In this document: positions 24,742-30,416 of the stretch, in pieces | Position numbering within the stretch: the first letter of the stretch is position 1 | Layout: each line of letters starts with the position of its first letter | The notes under the pieces: generated by a model | Told to the model about the DNA's origin: nothing | What the model saw: the letters and a program-made list of their open reading frames with translations, nothing else | Databases searched by the model: none | Assembly: GCA_958418815.1 (NCBI GenBank) | Contig: CATZGB010000036.1 | Coordinates: 1-30,416 of the forward strand | DNA from: an uncultured Bacteroidales bacterium | Lineage (GTDB): Bacteria; Bacteroidota; Bacteroidia; Bacteroidales; Muribaculaceae | Direction: 5' to 3' | Length of the DNA stretch: 30,416 bases | Program-made: the position numbers and the translations under genes

Positions 24742-24780
24742 GTCGTGGATTTTTCGTAACTTCGCGGAAAAATCCACGAC
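24742..24780. promoter_or_regulatory. Perfect 13-bp inverted repeat around the likely prfA promoter
   Basis: GTCGTGGATTTTT (24742-24754) and AAAAATCCACGAC (24768-24780) are exact complements with a 13-base centre. The centre contains TAACTTCG (24757-24764), one base from the -7 consensus. The repeat ends 13 bases before the prfA ATG. It could be an operator, or a hairpin in a longer leader. It is not a terminator, as no T-run follows on either strand. Confidence 0.5.
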
Positions 24781-24793
24781 ACCATATCACTGT

Positions 24794-25903
24794 ATGGCAG
24801 AAAACACTCTTCTTGACCGCCTCGACGGCATAGAATCACGCTTTGAGGAAGTTTCGACTCTTATAACCGACCCGGCTGTAATCGCCGACATGAAACGTTA
24901 TGTGCGCCTCAATAAGGAATACAAGGAACTTGAACGGCTCACAAACGCCACACGTCGTTACAGGTCGTTGATTGACAATATCGCTGAATCAAAGGAGATA
25001 CTTGAGACGGAGAATGACGACGAGATGCGTTCCATGGCCCGTGAACAGCTTGACGAGGCCACTGCCGCCCTGCCTCTCCTTGAGGAGGAAATCAAGATAA
25101 TGCTCATCCCGGCCGACCCTGAAGATGCCAAAAACGCCATAGTCGAAATCCGTGGCGGCACAGGCGGGGATGAGGCCGCCCTCTTTGCCGGAGACCTGTT
25201 CAAAATGTATTCCAAATACTGCGAGTCGAAAGGCTGGCAGGTTGCCGTGACAAGCTTCTCGGAAGGGACTGCCGGAGGCTTCAAGGAGATAGTGTTTGCC
25301 GTCACCGGCGACAATGTGTATGGCACCCTCAAATATGAGAGCGGTGTGCATCGCGTCCAGCGTGTCCCGGCCACCGAGACACAGGGCAGGGTGCATACAT
25401 CGGCAGCCACAGTGGCCGTCTTGCCTGAGGCTGAGGCTTTTGATGTCGAGATCAATGAGGGTGAAATCAAATGGGAGACATTCCGCAGCGGTGGGGCCGG
25501 CGGCCAGAATGTCAACAAGGTCGAGTCGGGTGTGCGCCTGCGGTATATGTGGCGCAATCCGGTCACAGGCCAGACCGATGAGATTCTGATTGAATGCACC
25601 GAGACGCGTGATCAGCCCAAAAACAAGGAACGCGCACTAAGCCGCCTGCGCACATACATCTACGACCGCGAACATCAGAAGTATGTGGACGACATCGCCT
25701 CCCGGCGCAAGACCCTCGTCTCGACCGGCGACCGATCGGCCAAAATCCGCACTTACAATTTCCCGCAGGGGCGCATCACTGACCACCGAATCAACTATAC
25801 CATCTATAACCTCCAGGCATTCATCGACGGCGACATCCAGGACTGCATCGACCATCTGATTATAGCCGAAAATGCCGAGAAGCTAAAAGAAGCCGAACTC
25901 TGA
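24794..25903 (+). CDS. prfA: Peptide chain release factor 1
   Basis: From the ATG at 24794 the product has 369 residues, the usual length. It carries the GGQ catalytic motif at 236-238 (GGAGGQNVNKVESGVRL) and the PAT stop-codon-reading tripeptide at 192-194, which marks RF1 (UAA and UAG) rather than RF2. It releases finished proteins from the ribosome. The stop codon overlaps the ATG of the next gene (TGATG). An upstream frame extension back to 24458 runs through the divergent promoter and was rejected. Confidence 0.97.
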   Translation: MAENTLLDRLDGIESRFEEVSTLITDPAVIADMKRYVRLNKEYKELERLTNATRRYRSLIDNIAESKEILETENDDEMRSMAREQLDEATAALPLLEEEIKIMLIPADPEDAKNAIVEIRGGTGGDEAALFAGDLFKMYSKYCESKGWQVAVTSFSEGTAGGFKEIVFAVTGDNVYGTLKYESGVHRVQRVPATETQGRVHTSAATVAVLPEAEAFDVEINEGEIKWETFRSGGAGGQNVNKVESGVRLRYMWRNPVTGQTDEILIECTETRDQPKNKERALSRLRTYIYDREHQKYVDDIASRRKTLVSTGDRSAKIRTYNFPQGRITDHRINYTIYNLQAFIDGDIQDCIDHLIIAENAEKLKEAEL

Positions 25904-27645
25904 TGGATAAGAAAAGCAACAACCTTTTCAGGAAACTCGCGGAAGATTGCGGGGAGGCCGTAAGGGAATTCCCAGTGGCGTTGTTTTTCCTGGCCATCTT
26001 CGCGATTGTCATAGGCTGCCCTGATGTCAAGTATCCTTTGACTATGACATTCGGGATTCCTTGCCTGTTGGCGTGTGTGGGTTCGCTCGCTGCGAGCCTG
26101 GTTTCCGTTGGCAGAAGCAGGATTATGGCTGTGGCCGGGCAAGCGACAGTGATTGTGCTGGCTTTTCTGTATCTCCTCATTCTTGACAGGAGCAGTTTTT
26201 ACGAGTTCAGAAGCTTCAGGCATGACAACCAGCTTGAGATATACAACTCAATCATAGGATATGCTCTTGTGTTGCTGACTTTGGTTTTCTTCCCGTTCTG
26301 GCGTAAGAGCGACAGCGTGGACGCGTCATGGTCAACCACGATGAGAGGTCTTGTCGGAGTGATGAGGGCCGCTATTGTGGCTATTTCGGTACTCATAGCC
26401 ATGACCATTATAACATTTGGCGGAAATGCGCTGCTCGGAATCGAAATCTTCGGACAGTTCTGGCTGACATTCGTCCCGATGATGCTATTCGGATCCCTCT
26501 CAATCGCGAGTTTCTCTGTAAAGAACGCCGTCAAAAGACCGGTCTTCCGGCTGGCGCCTTTTTCCAAGGGGGCATTCACATTCGTGTCTGTACCGCTGCT
26601 CGTGATATACCTGTTGATTTTTTATATCTATCTTGCGGATGTCCTCCTCACCGGGACAACTCCGGTCCGCGACCTGTCATTCCAGGCAATGGGGGTTTTC
26701 CTGGCATATTGCGCCCAGAGATATATCTTCCATCAAGCGTTGCGCGATGGCGACAATGCTGTCGCGTGCTGGTTCAACCGTCTAAGTCCATGGCTGCTGT
26801 TGCTGCCCGTGGTCATGATGAGCTGGGTGATAGGCCACAGGATGATGAAATATGGTCTCACAGTGAGCCGCCTCTATGTGTTGCTTGTCAACCTCTGGAT
26901 GTATGGGGTGATTATTTGGTGGATAATGACCAAAGGGCGTAAAATATGGGTGATTCCGGTAAGTTTCTGCGCCGTCATGGCGTTAAGCTCTATCACGCCG
27001 CTTAATGTCACCACCGTGACCGAAGCCTCGATGCGTTCCAACCTGAAAAAGGCCATGATTGACGCGGGGTGGAATCTCCCTGTGTCAGACAGCTATTTCC
27101 GCCAGCATGCTTGGGACTCGCTCACCGCCAGCCTGCGATCCCAGAAAAGCTATCTTGAAAACGAGATGGGGATTGAGAGTCTTGCCGGCTTGGTGACTTT
27201 CGACCACATTAGGAAAGAGAAACAGGATGACAAAGAGACAATCTGGGCGCTATCCGACAAGGATGACAAAAGGTTGCACATATCCTCAAGGTGCAACTCA
27301 AGTTTTGACTCCATCCCTGCCGGGTGTGTGGCCGTCAACCTCGGAGAGGTCGAGGCCAACGACATCGCGTTGGTCAACGACTCTGTGATAGTCAGCATTG
27401 GCGATTACGGGGCGCTTGTGTTCAGCCTTGGCCAATTGCGTTCCGTCGGTTACAACGGCTCCGGATTCGACCGACTGCCAGTGACAACCACTGTCGGCAA
27501 CATCAAAGGAGCCTCGATTACTTATATCTATCTCAATGCCGAGATAGAGGACGGATGCTTCCGAGGCGACACATATTGCCGTTTGTCCGGCTCCATATTC
27601 CTGACCCGCGAGGCGGCTGCCCGATTCAAAAAAGAGACAAAATAA
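25903..27645 (+). CDS. DUF4153 family membrane protein
   Basis: The 580-residue product has about ten hydrophobic segments in residues 20-375 (for example FPVALFFLAIFAIVIGC, IVLAFLYLLILD, FVSVPLLVIYLLIFYIYL, LLLLPVVMMSWVIG). A soluble C-terminal part follows (about 380-580). The hydrophobic layout and length fit the DUF4153 family; function unknown. Its start codon shares one base with the prfA stop, so translation is probably coupled. It ends 22 bases before pyrF. Confidence 0.78.
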   Translation: MDKKSNNLFRKLAEDCGEAVREFPVALFFLAIFAIVIGCPDVKYPLTMTFGIPCLLACVGSLAASLVSVGRSRIMAVAGQATVIVLAFLYLLILDRSSFYEFRSFRHDNQLEIYNSIIGYALVLLTLVFFPFWRKSDSVDASWSTTMRGLVGVMRAAIVAISVLIAMTIITFGGNALLGIEIFGQFWLTFVPMMLFGSLSIASFSVKNAVKRPVFRLAPFSKGAFTFVSVPLLVIYLLIFYIYLADVLLTGTTPVRDLSFQAMGVFLAYCAQRYIFHQALRDGDNAVACWFNRLSPWLLLLPVVMMSWVIGHRMMKYGLTVSRLYVLLVNLWMYGVIIWWIMTKGRKIWVIPVSFCAVMALSSITPLNVTTVTEASMRSNLKKAMIDAGWNLPVSDSYFRQHAWDSLTASLRSQKSYLENEMGIESLAGLVTFDHIRKEKQDDKETIWALSDKDDKRLHISSRCNSSFDSIPAGCVAVNLGEVEANDIALVNDSVIVSIGDYGALVFSLGQLRSVGYNGSGFDRLPVTTTVGNIKGASITYIYLNAEIEDGCFRGDTYCRLSGSIFLTREAAARFKKETK

Positions 27646-27667
27646 CCCAATACACAATATTACCCAT

Positions 27668-28513
27668 ATGACAAGACAGGAAATCATCGACCATATCAAG
27701 GAGAAACGCTCGTTTCTGTGTGTGGGACTCGATTCCGACATCAAGAAAATGCCACAATGGCTGGTGGAGGAAGCTGATGGAGACACCTACAAGGCCATGA
27801 TGGCGTTCAACAAGGCCATCATAGACGCGACAGCCCCGTATTGCGTGGCCTACAAGCCAAACACCGCATTCTACGAGGCGTTCGGCGCGGATGGATGGAA
27901 AGCTTTGGCAGACACCATAGCTTATATCAAGGAGAAGTATCCCCGCCATTTTGTCATTGCCGACGCCAAACGCGGCGACATCGGGAACACATCGGCGATG
28001 TATGCCCGCGCGTTCTTCAACGACCTGCAGGCCGACGCCATCACCGTCGCGCCGTATATGGGAGAAGACAGCGTGAAACCGTTCCTTGGCTACGAGGGTA
28101 AATGGGTGATACTGCTCGCCCTGACCTCCAACAAAGGAAGCCTTGATTTCCAGCTCATACGCGACGAGGATGGGAACCGCCTCTTTGAGAATGTCATCCG
28201 CAGATCCCAGACGTGGGGCACGACCGACGACACGATGTATGTCGTAGGGGCAACTCGCGGACAGATGTTCGAGGACATCCGTAAGGTCGCTCCCGACAGT
28301 TTCCTGCTTGTCCCCGGAGTGGGCGCACAAGGGGGCAGCCTTGAGGAGGTGTGCCGTTACGGTATGACCGAGGATTGCGGACTGCTCGTCAACTCGTCAA
28401 GGGCCATCATCTACGCGTCTACTGGCAAGGACTTCGCCGAAGCTGCATCTGAAGCCGCCAAAACGGTAGCTGAAGAGATGAAAGGATTTCTTGGCACTTA
28501 TAGCAAAATTTAA
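27668..28513 (+). CDS. pyrF: Orotidine 5'-phosphate decarboxylase, type 2
   Basis: The 281-residue product has the catalytic D-A-K-R-G-D motif at 99-104 (FVIADAKRGDIGNTSAMYA), LCVGLDSDIKKMPQ near the start and LVPGVGAQGGSLEEV in the phosphate-binding region. Length and sequence fit the longer type 2 form rather than the E. coli form. It makes UMP from OMP, the last step of pyrimidine synthesis. It follows the DUF4153 gene by 22 bases and probably belongs to the prfA transcript. Confidence 0.95.
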   Translation: MTRQEIIDHIKEKRSFLCVGLDSDIKKMPQWLVEEADGDTYKAMMAFNKAIIDATAPYCVAYKPNTAFYEAFGADGWKALADTIAYIKEKYPRHFVIADAKRGDIGNTSAMYARAFFNDLQADAITVAPYMGEDSVKPFLGYEGKWVILLALTSNKGSLDFQLIRDEDGNRLFENVIRRSQTWGTTDDTMYVVGATRGQMFEDIRKVAPDSFLLVPGVGAQGGSLEEVCRYGMTEDCGLLVNSSRAIIYASTGKDFAEAASEAAKTVAEEMKGFLGTYSKI

Positions 28514-28522
28514 CGCGAGGGG

Positions 28523-28554
28523 TTTCACCGCCTCGTCGAAAATGGCTATATTTG
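28523..28554 (+). promoter_or_regulatory. pgk promoter
   Basis: TTTC (28523-28526), a 20-base spacer and TATATTTG (28547-28554) fit the Bacteroidetes promoter. The -7 box ends 47 bases before the pgk ATG at 28602 and lies after the pyrF stop. Confidence 0.6.
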
Positions 28555-28601
28555 TTGGCTCAAAACTAAAAAACAAGATTATACCCAAACATATCAGAAT
28601 C

Positions 28602-29849
28602 ATGAAACTCGACGATTACAATTTTTCCGGCAAAAAGGCCATCGTCCGCGTTGACTTCAACGTGCCCCTGGACGAGAACGGCAACATCACCGACGACACC
28701 CGCATCCGCGGCGCGCTTCCCACTCTCAAGAAAATCCTTGAGGCCGGAGGCAGCCTGATCATCATGTCACACATGGGCAAGCCCAAGGGCAAGGTCAATC
28801 CCAAGCTTTCCCTGATTCAGATTAAGGACGCTGTGGCCAAGGCTCTCGGCCGCGACGTGAAGTTCGCCCCCGACTGCGCTGATGCCGCAGAGGCTGCCGC
28901 CAATCTCCAGCCCGGAGAAGTCCTCCTGCTTGAAAACCTCCGCTTCTATCCCGAGGAGGAGGGCAAGCCTGTCGGCATCGACAAGGCCGATCCCGCATAC
29001 GAGGCTGCCAAGAAAGAGATGAAAGAGAAGCAGAAAGAGTTCGCCAAGAAACTCGCTTCCTACGCTGATGTTTATGTTAACGATGCCTTCGGCACCGCTC
29101 ACCGCAAGCATGCCTCCACCGCAGTCATCGCTGACTACTTCAAGCCTGAAGACAAGATGCTCGGCTACCTGATGGAAAAGGAAGTTGACGCTGTCGACAA
29201 AATCCTCAGCGACATCAAACGTCCCTTCACCGCAATTATGGGCGGTTCTAAGGTGTCCACCAAGATCGGCATCATCGAGAACCTCATGGACAAGGTTGAC
29301 AACCTTATCCTCTGCGGCGGTATGACCTACACCTTCGCCAAGGCCCAGGGCGGCAATGTCGGCCAGTCTCTTTGCGAGCTTGACAAGCTCGATCTCGCAC
29401 GCGAAATCATGCAGAAGGCCAAAGAGAAGGGCGTGAACCTCGTGCTTGGCGTTGACTGCGTGGCCGCTGACGACTTCAAGAATGACGCAAACACCCAGAT
29501 TTGCTCTGTGATGGACATCCCCGAAGGCTGGGAAGGTGTTGACGCAGGCCCCGAGACCCGCAAAATCTTCGCTGATGCCATCAAGGGTGCCAAGACCATC
29601 CTTTGGAACGGTCCTGCTGGTGTATTCGAGTTCGACAACTTCGCAGCCGGTTCACGCGCCATTGCCGAGGCTATCGTAGAGGCCACCAACAACGGTGCGT
29701 TCTCTCTAGTAGGTGGAGGTGACTCCGTGGCATGCGTCAACAAATTCGGCCTGGCCGATGAGGTTAGCTATGTGTCGACCGGTGGCGGTGCCCTCCTCGA
29801 GGCTATCGAAGGAAAGGTGCTCCCCGGCATCGCAGCTGTCAAAGGCTAA
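28602..29849 (+). CDS. pgk: Phosphoglycerate kinase
   Basis: From the ATG at 28602 the product has 415 residues. It shows the conserved VRVDFNVP (15-22), DDTRIRGALPTL, SHMGKPKGK, ENLRFYPEEEG and YVNDAFGTAHRKHAS. The nucleotide-side motifs MGGSKVSTKIG, NGPAGVFE and GGGDSVA are also present. It moves a phosphate between 1,3-bisphosphoglycerate and ADP in glycolysis. A Lys-rich stretch (AAKKEMKEKQKEFAKKLAS) forms a small insertion. Codon use (mostly C or G in third position) suggests strong expression. A start at 28491 was rejected because the promoter lies inside that extension. Confidence 0.97.
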   Translation: MKLDDYNFSGKKAIVRVDFNVPLDENGNITDDTRIRGALPTLKKILEAGGSLIIMSHMGKPKGKVNPKLSLIQIKDAVAKALGRDVKFAPDCADAAEAAANLQPGEVLLLENLRFYPEEEGKPVGIDKADPAYEAAKKEMKEKQKEFAKKLASYADVYVNDAFGTAHRKHASTAVIADYFKPEDKMLGYLMEKEVDAVDKILSDIKRPFTAIMGGSKVSTKIGIIENLMDKVDNLILCGGMTYTFAKAQGGNVGQSLCELDKLDLAREIMQKAKEKGVNLVLGVDCVAADDFKNDANTQICSVMDIPEGWEGVDAGPETRKIFADAIKGAKTILWNGPAGVFEFDNFAAGSRAIAEAIVEATNNGAFSLVGGGDSVACVNKFGLADEVSYVSTGGGALLEAIEGKVLPGIAAVKG

Positions 29850-29874
29850 TCCCCTGCCGCGACAAAAGCAAGAT

Positions 29875-29911
29875 AAAAAACAGGAATCGGATTGTCCGAT
29901 TCCTGTTTTTT
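29875..29911. terminator. Intrinsic terminator after pgk
   Basis: A 17-bp perfect stem (29875-29891 with 29895-29911; core ACAGGAATCGGA) with a TTG loop ends in six T on the plus strand. The matching A-run on the left arm means it can also stop minus-strand transcription. Confidence 0.8.
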
Positions 29912-29918
29912 ATTATTA

Positions 29919-29941
29919 GTCCGCTAAAACTTTTAGGGCTG
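29919..29941 (+). mobile_element. Fragment of an IS4-type element end
   Basis: GTCCGCTAAAACTTTT followed at once by AGGGCTG repeats the start of the IS4 remnant at 14997. There the same two blocks are separated by 18 extra bases and the first block differs at one position. Similarity stops after AGGGCTG, so only the very end is left. Confidence 0.5.
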
Positions 29942-30369
29942 ATGAGAAGCGCGTATCAAGTCGGAAGCCTCCGTGAAGGCGGCTTCGGCCTTGTGTCGTG
30001 GCTGGTTCACACACGAAAGGCTATATAGTTGTGTCGGTGTGGCTCCCGGCTCCCGGAGATGGCATATAGCACGGATTGTCAAGCATTAGGTATTCCTCTC
30101 CATCGTTGTGACAGAGTTTTTTCGTAAATATTGACTACATAAGGTAAATCTGCGCTGGAGCAGGCGTAATGCTATAATCTCCTTGTAATGTCACCCTGTA
30201 ATGTCGTTTTTTATTGACTTTGTGACTGGAGAGCGTTGTTGTCTGTGAAAAAAACAGTAATTTTGCACCCTTGATTGCAGACTGCGGTTTGTAATATCTT
30301 ACTTGACGATTTTCTATTGCCAAGCCTTAATATTATGTTTAATAAACAACAATATATAGGTATCATTAG
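29942..30369. other. Stretch without a recognisable gene
   Basis: No coding frame here resembles a real gene. Visible structure: a hairpin AAGCCTCCGTGAAGGCGGCTT near 29970, two copies of TGTAATGTC about 13 bases apart (near 30184 and 30197), and an outward promoter box at 30258. The rest is AT-rich and unexplained. Confidence 0.5.
30258..30265 (+). promoter_or_regulatory. Possible outward promoter -7 box near the right edge
   Basis: TAATTTTG matches TAnnTTTG, with GTTG about 19 bases upstream. It would transcribe toward the insertion-sequence end at 30370, with no gene in between. Confidence 0.35.
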
Positions 30370-30416
30370 TGTCCACTAAAAAATCATAAGAGTTCTTTGA
30401 AATTATTGAAATTCAA
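30370..30416 (+). mobile_element. Probable insertion-sequence end at the right edge
   Basis: TGTCCACTAAAAA (30370-30382) is the exact reverse complement of 35-47. After it the sequence differs from the left copy, as expected for the two different ends of one element that share only a short terminal repeat. The element itself is outside the window. Confidence 0.4.

Noticed and set aside
28490..28601. N-terminal extension of phosphoglycerate kinase from 28491
   Set aside because: The extension overlaps the pyrF end and contains the promoter boxes; the conserved protein starts at 28602.
1..30416. CRISPR array, tRNA or rRNA genes
   Set aside because: No regularly spaced repeats, cloverleaf or rRNA-like sequence was found by reading both strands.

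Overview
The window looks like a chromosomal contig from a Bacteroidales gut bacterium, most likely Muribaculaceae or a close relative (inference). The sequence-level reasons are repeated Bacteroidetes-type promoter boxes (TAnnTTTG, often with TTGG about 19 bases upstream), few Shine-Dalgarno sites, a GLPGLI/TonB-receptor operon, an S16 protein with an Ala/Glu/Lys tail, and an AmgK-like kinase fused to a RapZ C-terminal domain. No rRNA, tRNA or CRISPR array was seen.

Left part, minus strand (38-12648). A three-gene envelope operon (TonB-dependent receptor, GLPGLI protein, beta-propeller lipoprotein) is read from a promoter carrying an 18-bp perfect palindrome. Upstream of it lie two family 2 glycosyltransferases, then rpsP (S16) with its own promoter and terminator. 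Next comes a 210-base stretch with promoter, hairpins and terminator that looks like a free-standing small RNA. An ftsK - lolA-like - trxB cluster follows. Divergent to ftsK is a plus-strand pair, a Fur-family regulator and purA, followed by three strong hairpins in a row.

Middle part (14997-19278) is a scrap region. It holds an IS4-type transposase remnant and two frameshifted genes that look like leftovers of an integrated phage or similar element. Between them is an intact AT-rich lipoprotein gene with its own promoter and terminator. Then come a TonB-C protein with a receptor-plug-like segment, a Crp/Fnr regulator, and a 94-bp near-perfect inverted repeat that resembles a miniature transposable element.

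Right part (19296-29849) is housekeeping again: purT, then a minus-strand operon of four genes (AmgK-like kinase/RapZ-C fusion, MurU-like nucleotidyltransferase, SPFH protein, DUF5131 protein). Divergent to it are prfA and a DUF4153 membrane protein, followed by pyrF and pgk.

The two window ends carry the same 13-base sequence in inverted orientation (35-47 and 30370-30382). This looks like the two ends of an insertion sequence at which the contig stops; at the left edge it supplies the stop codon of the propeller gene. The most original candidates are the small RNA beside rpsP, the peptidoglycan-recycling operon with the kinase/RapZ fusion, the palindromic operator of the TonB operon, and the inverted repeat that encloses the prfA promoter.
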